Of a stretch of 11,760 bases of DNA, positions 1-7,472 are shown one piece after another. The position numbers were made by a program, and so were the translations under genes. The stretch is from assembly GCA_014359855.1 (NCBI GenBank), contig JACIYQ010000223.1, positions 1 through 11,760 of the forward strand, read 5' to 3'. The notes under the pieces were generated by a model. It did no database searches, had not been told where the DNA came from, and worked only from the letters and a program-made list of their open reading frames with translations. This stretch comes from Parvibaculum sp. Lineage in GTDB: Bacteria; Pseudomonadota; Alphaproteobacteria; Parvibaculales; Parvibaculaceae. Numbering within the stretch: position 1 is the first letter of the stretch; the number at the start of each line of letters is the position of its first letter.

Positions 1-885
1 GGCTACCGGGTGCGCGTGGCGGTCCGCCGCCCGAACGATGCGCATTATCTGCGCCCGATGGGCGTGGTGGGCCAGGTGGAACCCGTGCAGGCGAATATCC
101 GCGACGAGGCTTCCGTGCAGGCGGCGGTCGCGGGCGCGGTCGCGGTGGTGAACCTTGTCGGCATCATGAACGAAAGCGGCAAGCAGACCTTTGGGGCGGT
201 GATGTCGGAAGGGGCGGGCCGCATCGCGCGTGTCGCCGCAGCGGCGGGCGTGGCGGCACTCGTCCACATCTCGGCGATCGGCGCGGACGAGGAAGGCGCG
301 TCCGAATATGCGCGCGCCAAGGCGGCGGGCGAGAAGGCGGTGCGCGAGGCCTTCCCGGACGCGGCCATTGTGCGGCCCTCGATCGTCTTCGGGCCGGAGG
401 ACAGCTTCTTCAACCGCTTTGCCGGCATGGCCCGGCTTTCTCCCGTGCTGCCGCTGATCGGCGGCGGGACGATGCGCATGCAACCCGTCTATGTGAAGGA
501 TGTTGCCGAGGGCGTGGCGCGGATCGTCGAGCGGAACGGTACGGGCGGCCGGGTATACGAGTTCGGCGGGCCGGAAAAGAAAACCTTCCGTGAACTGATG
601 GAACTGCTGCTGGTGAATATCGCCCGCAAGCGCATCCTGCTGCCGATCCCTGTGTTCGCGGCGAAGGCCATGGCCTTCTTCACCCAGTTCATTCCCAATC
701 CGCCGCTGACACCCGACCAGGTGCGGCTTCTCGGCATCGACAATGTGGTGAGCGAGGCGACGGAGGCGGAAGGCCGCACGCTTGCCGGACTTGGCGTCCG
801 GGCGACGGCGATGGAAATCGTGCTGCCGACCTATCTTTACCGCTTCCGCCGTGGCGGACAGTTCGAGCGCATCAACGCGAGCTGA
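1..885 (+). CDS. Complex I NDUFA9-family NAD(P)-binding epimerase-like protein (5' end outside window)
   Basis: The reading frame is open from the first base, so the start codon and the N-terminal glycine-rich dinucleotide loop lie upstream; 294 residues are visible. They look like an atypical short-chain dehydrogenase/epimerase of the NDUFA9 type. Visible motifs are a VVNLVGI strand, then HISAIGA, a YARAK segment matching the YxxxK catalytic pair, and IVRPSIVFGPEDSFFNRF, the usual substrate-side strand and loop. The C-terminal half (PPLTPDQVRLL, then a YLYRFRR tail) also fits. In mitochondria NDUFA9 is an accessory subunit of NADH:quinone oxidoreductase. Bacterial relatives are mostly uncharacterised, so a role in complex I or quinone metabolism is inference from family membership. 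The stop lies 5 bp before cueR, suggesting co-transcription. Confidence 0.85.
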   Translation, partial: GYRVRVAVRRPNDAHYLRPMGVVGQVEPVQANIRDEASVQAAVAGAVAVVNLVGIMNESGKQTFGAVMSEGAGRIARVAAAAGVAALVHISAIGADEEGASEYARAKAAGEKAVREAFPDAAIVRPSIVFGPEDSFFNRFAGMARLSPVLPLIGGGTMRMQPVYVKDVAEGVARIVERNGTGGRVYEFGGPEKKTFRELMELLLVNIARKRILLPIPVFAAKAMAFFTQFIPNPPLTPDQVRLLGIDNVVSEATEAEGRTLAGLGVRATAMEIVLPTYLYRFRRGGQFERINAS

Positions 886-890
886 CAGAC

Positions 891-1304
891 ATGAATATCG
901 GAGAGGCGGCAGCCCGCTCCGGCGTGCCTGCCAAGACCATTCGCTATTACGAGGACATCGCGCTGATCGAGAGCGCGGACCGCACGGCGAACGGCTACCG
1001 CGCCTATTCGCAGGAAGACGTGCACACGCTGCGCTTCATCGCAAGCGCCCGCTCGCTCGGCTTCACGGTGGCGCAGTGCCGCGACCTGCTGGCGCTCTAC
1101 CGCGACCGCAGACGCTCCAGCGCCGACGTGAAGGCGATTGCCGCGAACCATGTGGCGGAGATCGATGAGAAGATCGAGGGCCTGCGCGCCATGCGGGCGA
1201 CGCTCTCGACGCTCATGCGCAAATGCCACGGGGACGATCGTCCCGACTGCCCGATCATCGAGGAACTCGCCGCAGGAAGCGCCCCCGAAACCGACAAGAA
1301 ATAA
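891..1304 (+). CDS. cueR: Cu(I)-responsive MerR-family regulator CueR/HmrR
   Basis: A 137-residue MerR-family activator. Residues 1-70 are the winged helix-turn-helix (MNIGEAAARSGVPAKTIRYYE), followed by a dimerisation coiled coil (about 75-110) and a metal-binding loop. The loop reads CHGDDRPDCPII with cysteines at 112 and 120, the positions that bind Cu(I) in E. coli CueR. Ser77, which marks sensors for monovalent ions, is also present. Known members bind DNA between stretched -35 and -10 elements and switch on copper export genes when cytoplasmic Cu(I) rises. No copper ATPase, chaperone or oxidase gene is visible in the window, so its targets must be elsewhere or outside the window. The upstream gene stops only 5 bp before the ATG and no strong Shine-Dalgarno is seen, so translation may be coupled. 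Confidence 0.92.
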   Translation: MNIGEAAARSGVPAKTIRYYEDIALIESADRTANGYRAYSQEDVHTLRFIASARSLGFTVAQCRDLLALYRDRRRSSADVKAIAANHVAEIDEKIEGLRAMRATLSTLMRKCHGDDRPDCPIIEELAAGSAPETDKK

Positions 1305-1324
1305 CAAGCAAACCCCGCGAGCCC

Positions 1325-2005
1325 ATGCGCCAGCTTTACCATCTGCCGATTTCCCCCGCCTGCCGCAAGGTGCGCCTGGTCATGGCCGAAAAGGGCCTCG
1401 ACTTCGAACTCGTGGAAGAGCGCGACTGGGAACGCCGAGACGACTTCCTGATGCTGAACCCGGCAGGCGAAGTCCCCGTGCTGGTGGTGGAGGAGGGCGA
1501 GCCCCTTTCGGGCGCGACGCCCATTGCGGAATATCTCGAAGAGACATCGCCGGACGTGAAGCTTCTGCCGGAAGAACCTCTGGCGCGCGCGGAAGTGCGG
1601 CGCCTCGTCGACTGGTTCGACCGGAAATTCGCCGCGGAAGTGTCGGACGGGCTTATCTTCGAGAAGGTGACGCGGCGCTTTCTCAGCGCGGCCAATGGCG
1701 GCGGCGCGCCGGACATGATCGTGGTGCGCGCCGCGCTCCACAACCTGCGCTACCATCTCGACTATATCTGCTACCTGATGGAGGAGCGGAACTGGCTTGC
1801 GGGCGAGACGCTGACGCTCGCCGATCTCACGGCGGCCGCGCATCTCTCCTGCCTCGACTATGTGGGCGATGTGCCCTGGGCGCAGTATCCAGGCGCGAAG
1901 GACTGGTATGTCCGCATCAAGTCGCGCCCGGGCTTCAGGGGGATCCTCGCCGATCATGTGGCCGGCATGCCGCCGCCGAAACTCTATGCCAATCTCGACT
2001 TCTGA
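1325..2005 (+). CDS. Glutathione S-transferase family protein
   Basis: A 226-residue protein of normal GST length. The ATG at 1325 is chosen because MRQLYHLPISPACRKVRL is the expected first beta strand and helix; an upstream in-frame extension to 1223 lies inside cueR. Residues 1-80 form the thioredoxin-like domain: SPACRKVR holds the candidate catalytic Ser/Cys, EVPVL is the cis-proline loop and GATPIAEYLEE the glutathione-contacting turn. The rest is the all-helical domain (NWLAGETLTLADLTAAAHLSCLDYVGDVPW), including the conserved Asp-containing N-capping segment. Family members conjugate glutathione to electrophiles or reduce mixed disulfides; the substrate cannot be told. It lies 20 bp after cueR and overlaps the queG start by 20 bp, so it is probably in the same transcript. 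Confidence 0.9.
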   Translation: MRQLYHLPISPACRKVRLVMAEKGLDFELVEERDWERRDDFLMLNPAGEVPVLVVEEGEPLSGATPIAEYLEETSPDVKLLPEEPLARAEVRRLVDWFDRKFAAEVSDGLIFEKVTRRFLSAANGGGAPDMIVVRAALHNLRYHLDYICYLMEERNWLAGETLTLADLTAAAHLSCLDYVGDVPWAQYPGAKDWYVRIKSRPGFRGILADHVAGMPPPKLYANLDF

Positions 2006-3131
2006 TCCGAAAGACCTGACGGCACTGCGCGGCGACCTCGTCGCGCGCGCGAGGGAAGCGGGCTTCGACGATATCGGCATCGCGCGCGCCGACGCCCGTG
2101 CCGACCTTCCGGAACGATTGCAGCACTGGCTCGACCTCGGGCGTCACGGCGACATGGGCTGGATGGCGGAGACGGCGGAACGCCGAGCGGCCCCGAAGAC
2201 GCTCTGGCCGGAAGCGAAATCGGTCGTGATGCTGGCGATGAATTACGCGCCGCAAAGCGATCCCCTGGAGGCGCTTGAGCGGCGCGACCGCGCGGCGATC
2301 TCGGTCTATGCGCAGAACCGCGACTACCACGACCTCGTGAAGAAGAGGCTGAAGCAGGTCGCGCGATGGCTTGCGGAGACGAGCGGCGCGGAGGTGAAGG
2401 TCTTCGTCGATACGGCGCCCGTGATGGAAAAGCCGTTCGCGCAGGCGGCTGGTCTCGGCTGGCAGGGCAAGCACACCAATCTCGTGTCGCGAAAACTCGG
2501 CTCGTGGTTTTTCCTCGGCGCGATCTTCACGACGCTCGCTCTGGCCGCCGATGAAACTCATGATGATCGCTGCGGAGAGTGCCGCCGCTGCCTCGACATC
2601 TGCCCGACAAGGGCCTTCCCGGCGCCCTACGAACTCGATGCGCGGCGCTGCATTTCCTATCTCACCATCGAGCACAAGGGACACATCGCACGCGAATTCC
2701 GCGAACCCATGGGCAATCGCATCTATGGCTGCGACGATTGCCTTGCCGTCTGCCCCTGGAACAAGTTCGCGCATCGCACGCGCGAGGATGCGTTCCATGC
2801 GCGCGAAGAATTGCGCGCGCCACTTCTCGCCGAGCTTGTGCGTCTGGACGACGCATCGTTCCGCGCTTGGTTCTCGGGCTCGCCGGTCAAGCGGATCGGC
2901 CGCGACCGCTTCGTGCGGAACGTGCTGATTGCGATCGGGAATTCCGGGCAAGCCGCGCTCGTGGAAGAGGTGCGTGCGCTGCTCGACGATCCCTCGCTGC
3001 TGGTGCGCGCCATGGCTGTCTGGGCGCTCGGGCGTCTCGCGCCAGGAGATGCAAGAGCGCGCGCGGGCAAGGCACTCGAAAAAGAAGAAGATGAAGACGT
3101 GCGCGGCGAGTGGCGCTACTGGCTCAGGTAA
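1986..3131 (+). CDS. queG: Epoxyqueuosine reductase QueG
   Basis: Catalyses the last step of queuosine synthesis, the cobalamin-dependent reduction of epoxyqueuosine in the wobble position of GUN tRNAs. The 381-residue protein shows the N-terminal cobalamin-binding part (about 1-190), with VFVDTAPVMEKPFAQAAGLGWQGKHTN carrying the expected catalytic aspartate at D142. Two ferredoxin-type 4Fe-4S clusters follow (C196, C199, C202, C206, C222, C249, C252, C256; patterns CGECRRCLDICP and CDDCLAVCP). A C-terminal HEAT-like stretch (about 305-375, LVRAMAVWALGRL) probably contacts tRNA. The ATG at 1986 is used; the frame stays open upstream inside the GST gene, but that part has no family likeness. 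Its first 20 bp overlap the GST gene and its last 16 bp overlap the convergent TPR gene. Confidence 0.96.
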   Translation: MPISTSDPKDLTALRGDLVARAREAGFDDIGIARADARADLPERLQHWLDLGRHGDMGWMAETAERRAAPKTLWPEAKSVVMLAMNYAPQSDPLEALERRDRAAISVYAQNRDYHDLVKKRLKQVARWLAETSGAEVKVFVDTAPVMEKPFAQAAGLGWQGKHTNLVSRKLGSWFFLGAIFTTLALAADETHDDRCGECRRCLDICPTRAFPAPYELDARRCISYLTIEHKGHIAREFREPMGNRIYGCDDCLAVCPWNKFAHRTREDAFHAREELRAPLLAELVRLDDASFRAWFSGSPVKRIGRDRFVRNVLIAIGNSGQAALVEEVRALLDDPSLLVRAMAVWALGRLAPGDARARAGKALEKEEDEDVRGEWRYWLR

Positions 3132-3877
3132 TGCGCGGCGGCAAGCGCCGCCGGATCGCTCTCGCGGCCCGTTTCCTTCGCATACTTCACCGCATTCGAC
3201 CAGTCGCCCCAGGCGCTTGCCTTGTCGCCGAGCGCCCGGTGGACGAGGCCGCGCTCGAGCAGGGCGTCGAGACTGTGGGGATTGAGCTCGACTGCGTGGT
3301 TCGCATCGACCAGCGCGGCGCTCGGGTAGCCTAGGGTGCGGTTCGCCGCCGAGCGGATGAGCATGGCGGCGGTGAAATTCGGATCGAGGGCCAGCGCTTC
3401 GGCCGCGTCGTCGCGCGCACCTTCCCATTTCCCCGCAAGCGCCTTCACTCGTGCGCGTCCTTCATAGAAATCCGGCTTGTCGGGCGTGCGCGCGATGGCG
3501 TTGTCATAGGCGCGGATCGCGGGTTCGTATTCGCCGCCAAGCACCCAGGCATCGCCGGCCTGTGCATAGATGTCGGAGCGCATCGCATCGCCGGCGCGCA
3601 GTAGCCGCTCGGCGAGATTGAAAAACGCATCGCCCGCTTCCGCCGGGCGCCCGAGCTGCATCAGGGCGAGCGCTTCGCAATGCGTGCCGCCGGCTTCCGT
3701 CTCGCCGCGCTGGCGTTTCAGCGTCTTCGCCATGTCGAGCGCCGCCGCCGCATCGCTCTCGACAAGGGCGACGCAGGCTTCATAGCTCGCGGGGTCTGCG
3801 GGCGTCTCTTGCGCCGACGCCATGACCGGTGCAAGAACGAAAGGGAGGATAAGAAGAAGGGCGGACGGGTTTTTCAT
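3116..3877 (-). CDS. Secreted/periplasmic tetratricopeptide-repeat protein
   Basis: A 253-residue protein. The start at 3877 is preferred because it begins a clear Sec signal peptide: MKNPSALLLILPFVLAPVMASAQ, with a basic start, a hydrophobic core and an ASA cleavage site before Q23. An in-frame TTG further upstream (3913) would add a polar extension. The mature part is helical with four visible TPR-like units at about 103-136, 137-170, 171-204 and 205-238 (for example GEYEPAIRAYDNAIARTP and PSAALVDANHAVELNP). TPR proteins are interaction scaffolds; the partner is unknown. The gene faces queG and their coding ends overlap by 16 bp with no terminator between. It is divergent from the SDR gene across a 60-bp gap that must hold both promoters; no convincing promoter pair is seen there. 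Confidence 0.85.
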   Translation of the reverse strand: MKNPSALLLILPFVLAPVMASAQETPADPASYEACVALVESDAAAALDMAKTLKRQRGETEAGGTHCEALALMQLGRPAEAGDAFFNLAERLLRAGDAMRSDIYAQAGDAWVLGGEYEPAIRAYDNAIARTPDKPDFYEGRARVKALAGKWEGARDDAAEALALDPNFTAAMLIRSAANRTLGYPSAALVDANHAVELNPHSLDALLERGLVHRALGDKASAWGDWSNAVKYAKETGRESDPAALAAAHYLSQ

Positions 3878-3937
3878 GGCGCACAGCCTCGCCCCGGCGC
3901 ATCCTTCTTGCAAGTATTAAAGAAAGGCAAGGAAGCG

Positions 3938-4831
3938 ATGGCGGGTGCCGGAAAACTCTTCTGTTTCGGTTGCGGCTACAGCGCGAAGATTTTTGCGCGG
4001 CGGCTCGCTGCGCGCGGCTTCGCCGTGGCGGGCACCTGCCGGACGGAGGAGGGAGCCGAACGGTTGAAGGCGGCGGGGATCGAGCCGTTTCTCTTCGCCG
4101 AGGGAAAGCCGCTGGACGACCCCGAGACAGCGCTTCAGGGAACGACGCATCTTCTGGTCTCCACCCCGCCGACGGAGGCGGGCGATCCCGTTCTCGCCGC
4201 GCATCGGGGCGCGCTTGCCGCGCTCGCGCCGGAAATCCGCTGGGCCGCCTATCTTTCGACCACGGGTGTTTACGGCGACCGGAAAGGGGAGTGGGTGACG
4301 GAAGAAACACCGCTCGACCCGAATGTAACGCGGAGTGACCGGCGCGCCTCGGCCGAGCGCGAATGGCAGGCGCTTGCGCGCGAAAGCGGGCTGCCGCTGC
4401 ACATCTTCCGGCTTGCGGGCATCTACGGGCCGGGGCGGAACCAGCTTCAGGGCGTGCTCGACGGCACGGCGAAGCGCATCGTGAAGGAAGGACAGATTTT
4501 CTCGCGCATCCATGTGGAGGATATCGCGAACGTGCTCGAAGCGTCGATGGCGAGGCCGCGCCCCGGCGCGATCTACAATGTCTGCGACGACGAGCCGGCG
4601 CCCGCGCCCGTGGTCGTCGCCTATGCGGCGGAACTGCTGGGACGGACGCCGCCGCCCGAGATACCCTTCGAGGAGGCGGCGCTGTCGCCCATGGCGCGGA
4701 GCTTCTACATGGCCTCGCGGCGCGTTTCCAACGCGCTCATTCACGACGAGCTTGGCGTGACGCTTGCCTATCCGACCTACCGCGAAGGATTGAAGGCACT
4801 TTCGAAGGCCCATGACTTGAAGACGCTATGA
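3938..4831 (+). CDS. Atypical SDR / NAD(P)-dependent epimerase-dehydratase family protein (YeeZ-like)
   Basis: A 297-residue protein starting at ATG 3938 behind an AAGGAAG-like ribosome site; a much longer upstream reading frame runs antisense to the TPR gene and is discarded. Residues 6-35 give the Rossmann fold, with FGCGYSAKIFARRL as the glycine-rich loop. STTGVYGD (108-114) is the strand carrying the usual Ser/Thr, RLAGIYGPGRN (158-168) the substrate loop and IHVEDIA (191-197) the conserved epimerase helix. The classical YxxxK catalytic pair is not apparent in the region after 130, as in other atypical SDRs such as E. coli YeeZ, so an NAD(P)-binding role without standard epimerase chemistry is possible. 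Substrate unknown. A 7-bp GC hairpin (4843-4859) without a T-run follows the stop. Confidence 0.85.
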   Translation: MAGAGKLFCFGCGYSAKIFARRLAARGFAVAGTCRTEEGAERLKAAGIEPFLFAEGKPLDDPETALQGTTHLLVSTPPTEAGDPVLAAHRGALAALAPEIRWAAYLSTTGVYGDRKGEWVTEETPLDPNVTRSDRRASAEREWQALARESGLPLHIFRLAGIYGPGRNQLQGVLDGTAKRIVKEGQIFSRIHVEDIANVLEASMARPRPGAIYNVCDDEPAPAPVVVAYAAELLGRTPPPEIPFEEAALSPMARSFYMASRRVSNALIHDELGVTLAYPTYREGLKALSKAHDLKTL

Positions 4832-4842
4832 CGCAGGCCATT

Positions 4843-4903
4843 CTGCCGCAGCGCGGCAGGCCCGCACCTCGTTATAATCGCTGAAATTTTCGGGAGGCAC
4901 CCA
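4843..4903 (+). promoter_or_regulatory. Hairpin, perfect TATAAT -10 and Shine-Dalgarno upstream of the 4903 gene
   Basis: A perfect -10 hexamer TATAAT lies at 4873-4878, about 25 bp before the ATG, giving a short leader containing GGGAGG. No good -35 is seen at 16-18 bp upstream, where a perfect 7-bp stem (4843-4849 with 4853-4859, loop AGC) sits instead. The hairpin may end the preceding transcript weakly or may be a binding site. The promoter call rests on the -10 alone. Confidence 0.4.
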
Positions 4904-5301
4904 TGACCAATCACTACCACGCCGTCGTCTGGATCGATCACCACGAGGCGCGCATCCTCGATTTCAACGCGGATGAGGCCGAGGCCGGCAAGGTGACGCC
5001 AAAGAACAAGGCGACGCGCCGCCATGCGCAGTTCACCGGACGCGCGAGCTGGCGTCAGTCGGAAGATGCGGAGTTCTTCGACGAGGTCGCGGACAAACTT
5101 GCGGGCGCGGGTGAAATCCTGATCGTGGGTCCGGCCAATGCGAAGTTCGGTTTCCTGAAGCGGTTGCAGGCAAAGCACGGCGCCGTCGCCGGGCATGTCG
5201 TCGGCATCGAGACGGTCGACCATCCCTCCAACACAGAACTTCTCGATTTTGCGCGGGCTTATTTCCGCAAGGCCGACCGCATGCTGCCTCAGGTGGATTG
5301 A
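4903..5301 (+). CDS. 'Translational machinery protein' family, small conserved protein
   Basis: A 132-residue soluble protein with a strong ribosome site (GGGAGGCACCC before ATG). The beginning NHYHAVVWIDHHEARILDF, the middle ILIVGPANAKFGFLKRL and the end VVGIETVDHPSNTELLDFARAYF form an alternating alpha/beta pattern resembling the small proteins annotated as translational machinery proteins, distantly like archaeal/eukaryotic release factor domains. The name is a family label; no biochemical activity is established that can be cited from sequence. It contains no signal peptide or membrane segment. It appears to be a single-gene unit, with its own -10 upstream and a palindromic repeat downstream. 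An alternative reading is a host-attachment-like stress protein, which shares a similar fold and length. Confidence 0.7.
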   Translation: MTNHYHAVVWIDHHEARILDFNADEAEAGKVTPKNKATRRHAQFTGRASWRQSEDAEFFDEVADKLAGAGEILIVGPANAKFGFLKRLQAKHGAVAGHVVGIETVDHPSNTELLDFARAYFRKADRMLPQVD

Positions 5302-5327
5302 GTCGGTAACAATGCTGTTCTCTTCAT

Positions 5328-5419
5328 CGTCATGACCCGCTTTATGCGGGTCATCCACGTCTTTGCGGCATGTGCCTTTAAGAAAGACGTGGATGGCCCG
5401 GACGAGCCGGGCCATGACG
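5328..5419. repeat. Composite palindromic (REP/BIME-like) repeat between convergent genes
   Basis: The left arm (5328-5364) and right arm (5383-5419) are imperfect reverse complements of about 37 bp. Each arm carries its own hairpin: GACCCGC/GCGGGTC around TTTAT at 5334-5352, and GGCCCGG/CCGGGCC around ACGAG in the right arm. The shared outer motifs are CGTCATG, then ATCCACGTCTTT. Similar short palindromes ending in a CCACGTCTTT-like arm are recurrent in alphaproteobacterial genomes, to my knowledge. Lying between two converging genes, it may also work as a bidirectional transcription stop, although neither side has a long T-run. Confidence 0.75.
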
Positions 5420-5436
5420 TCCTTGTTTGGGTGCTC

Positions 5437-6228
5437 CTACCCCTCCACCTCCTCCAGCAGCGTCTCGACCGTCCGGATGAGGCGGGCGAGGTCCGCTGGT
5501 GTCGAGAGGCGGTGATCGCCTGACTTCGAAAGATCGATCGTCACGTCCTCGCCCGAGAGTGTTTCGACGAGGCGCATGGCGTGCTGCCACGGCACGTCGG
5601 TATCCTTCATGCCCTGCAGGATGCGAACGGGGCAGGCAAGCGGGATCTGTTTGCCGAGGATGAGGTGGTTCCGTCCTTCCTCGATGAGCCTCATCGTGAT
5701 CTCGTAGGGCTCGTCCGCATAGTCAGACGGCTCGCGATAGAGCCCGTCGCGCGAGAGTGTGTCCCTCACGTCCTGCGAAAACGACTTCCACATCAGTTCT
5801 TCGGTGAAGTCGGGCGCGGGCGCGATGAGGACGAGACCCTTCACGCGTTCGGGACGCGCGAGCGCGGCGAGCAGCGCCACCCAGCCGCCCATGCTGGAGC
5901 CGACCAGCACCTGCGGGCCTTGCGCCAGCGTGTCGATGGCGGCGAGTGCGTCGTCGAGCCACCGGCCGACGGTCGCTTTCGCGAAATCGCCGGTGGAGGC
6001 CCCATGCGCGTAATAGTCGAAGCGCAGGAAATGACGCTGCGCGGTCCTCGCCCATTCGGCGAGCGCGCTCGCCTTCGTGCCCGTCATGTCCGATTTGAAG
6101 CCGCCGAGCCAGGTGAGGCCAATGGGCAGGGGATGCTCAGGCGCCTCGATCAGGCAGGCGATTTCCTCGCCCGTGCTGCCGTCATGGCCGGGGCGCGCGA
6201 GCTTGCGGGGAGAAGGGCTGTCGGTCAT
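5437..6228 (-). CDS. Alpha/beta hydrolase, ABHD10-like thioesterase family
   Basis: A 263-residue cytosolic serine hydrolase. The nucleophile elbow is GSSMGG with Ser112, the acid is probably Asp209 in GMKDTDVPW and the base His239 in SGDHRLS; TWLGGFKSDMTGTKA (39-53) is the oxyanion-side loop. The FKSDMTGTKA, RFDYYAHGAS and VLVGSSMGGW blocks resemble mitochondrial ABHD10, a depalmitoylating acyl-protein thioesterase and glucuronidase. The bacterial substrate is unknown, so ester or thioester hydrolysis is inferred. The start is taken at 6228 (MTDSPSP); an in-frame ATG at 6258 would add ten residues and neither has a strong ribosome site. It is divergent from the glycosyltransferase. ABHD10-like genes often sit near infC in alphaproteobacteria, to my knowledge, which fits here. 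Confidence 0.88.
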   Translation of the reverse strand: MTDSPSPRKLARPGHDGSTGEEIACLIEAPEHPLPIGLTWLGGFKSDMTGTKASALAEWARTAQRHFLRFDYYAHGASTGDFAKATVGRWLDDALAAIDTLAQGPQVLVGSSMGGWVALLAALARPERVKGLVLIAPAPDFTEELMWKSFSQDVRDTLSRDGLYREPSDYADEPYEITMRLIEEGRNHLILGKQIPLACPVRILQGMKDTDVPWQHAMRLVETLSGEDVTIDLSKSGDHRLSTPADLARLIRTVETLLEEVEG

Positions 6229-6281
6229 TGTCTGATGCTTCGTTTTCAAATCCGGCATGCATCCAACAGGGATTCTACCGC

Positions 6282-7472
6282 TTGGCCAACCCTTTCGAAA
6301 ATCTGGACCCGCGCCCTGTCGTCCTTCAGGTCGTGCCCGCGCTCGAAACCGGCGGTGCGGAGCGCACCACTGTCGACGTCGCGCGCGCCGTTGTGGCGGC
6401 AGGCGGGCGCGCCATCGTCGCGAGCCGGGGCGGGCGCATGGTGCCTGAGCTTGCCGTCTGCGGCGCCGAACATGCCGACATGGCGGTGCATTCGAAGAAC
6501 CCGGTGGTGATGGGGCTCAATGTCGAGCGTCTTGCGCGTCTCATCCAGCGCGAGGGCGTCGGCCTCGTTCATGCGCGGTCGCGGGCGCCCGCCTGGAGCG
6601 CGCTCGCGGCGGCGCGGCGGGCGAACGTGCCTTTCGTCACCACCTATCATTCGCGCGTCCATGAAAAGCCGCGCCTCAAGGTCTTCTACAATTCGGTGAT
6701 GGTGCGCGGCGATGCCGTGATCGCGAATTCGAACTATACGGCCGCGAACATTCGCAGGGTCCATGCACCCGAGGATGGCCGCATCTTCACCGTGCCGCGC
6801 GGCATCGACATCGAGGCTTACGCGACTGTGACGCCGTCGCGGGTCGAGGCGCTGGCGCGGCGCTGGGGCATCGGCGAAAATCCGGGCACGGTCTTCGTGC
6901 AGGCGGCGCGGCTCACGCGCTGGAAAGGGCAGACGGTCGCGATCGAGGCGGCGCGGCTTCTCGCGGCGCGCGGCATGGAGGATTTCACGCTGCTCATCGT
7001 GGGCGATGCGCAGGGCCGCGACGCCTATACGGGCGAACTCGAAGCGGCGATTGCCGCGGCGGGGCTCGGCGCTCGCGTGCGTCTCGCCGGCCATGGCGAG
7101 GACATGGCGGCGGGTTATGCGCTCAGCCATGCCGTGCTCTCGCCCTCGATCGAGCCGGAGCCCTTCGGGCGGACGGCGGTGGAGGCGCAAGCCGCCTCCC
7201 GCCCCGTCATCGTGTCGGATGCAGGCGGGCAGCAGGAGACGGTGATCGAGGGGCGGACGGGCTTCCGCGTACCCCCTGGGGATGCGGAGGCGCTCGCGGA
7301 GGCGATGGCGAAGGTGATGGCGATGGGCCCGGAGGCGCGCGCGGCCATGGGCGCGGCAGGACACGAAAACGCCAGGACGCATTATTCGGTCGAGGCGATG
7401 TGCGGCGCGACGCTCGAAATTTATGCCCGGCTGATCGCGCGGAACCGGGCCAGCAGGCCGGGGACGAGGTGA
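6282..7472 (+). CDS. GT4-family glycosyltransferase
   Basis: A GT-B fold sugar transferase of 396 residues if the TTG at 6282 is used. This start has an AGGGA about 10 bp upstream and gives MANPFENLDPRPVVLQV. A TTG at 6228 is the alternative but would overlap the divergent hydrolase start. The acceptor domain begins with VLQVVPALETGGAERTT, whose GGAER loop is typical of GT4. The donor domain starts near FVQAARLTRWKGQ (Lys215, phosphate contact). The EPEPFGRTAVE block contains the E-x7-E pair (E293, E301) and is followed by IVSDAGGQQETV. No membrane segment is seen. The product is probably a surface or lipid-linked glycan, but the sugar and acceptor cannot be told. The stop overlaps the GTG of the next gene (GTGA), indicating translational coupling. 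Confidence 0.92.
   Translation: MANPFENLDPRPVVLQVVPALETGGAERTTVDVARAVVAAGGRAIVASRGGRMVPELAVCGAEHADMAVHSKNPVVMGLNVERLARLIQREGVGLVHARSRAPAWSALAAARRANVPFVTTYHSRVHEKPRLKVFYNSVMVRGDAVIANSNYTAANIRRVHAPEDGRIFTVPRGIDIEAYATVTPSRVEALARRWGIGENPGTVFVQAARLTRWKGQTVAIEAARLLAARGMEDFTLLIVGDAQGRDAYTGELEAAIAAAGLGARVRLAGHGEDMAAGYALSHAVLSPSIEPEPFGRTAVEAQAASRPVIVSDAGGQQETVIEGRTGFRVPPGDAEALAEAMAKVMAMGPEARAAMGAAGHENARTHYSVEAMCGATLEIYARLIARNRASRPGTR

Noticed and set aside
1935..3428. 497-residue minus-strand reading frame opposite queG
   Set aside because: It is the arginine-rich antisense of a clear QueG and part of the TPR gene; no domain is recognisable, and long antisense frames are expected at this GC content.
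3680..3937. 86-residue N-terminal extension of the SDR protein
   Set aside because: It runs antisense to the TPR gene's signal peptide and has no Rossmann likeness; the glycine-rich loop begins right after ATG 3938.
6246..7382. 378-residue minus-strand frame opposite the glycosyltransferase
   Set aside because: His/Arg-rich antisense translation with no family likeness; the plus-strand GT4 motifs are unambiguous.
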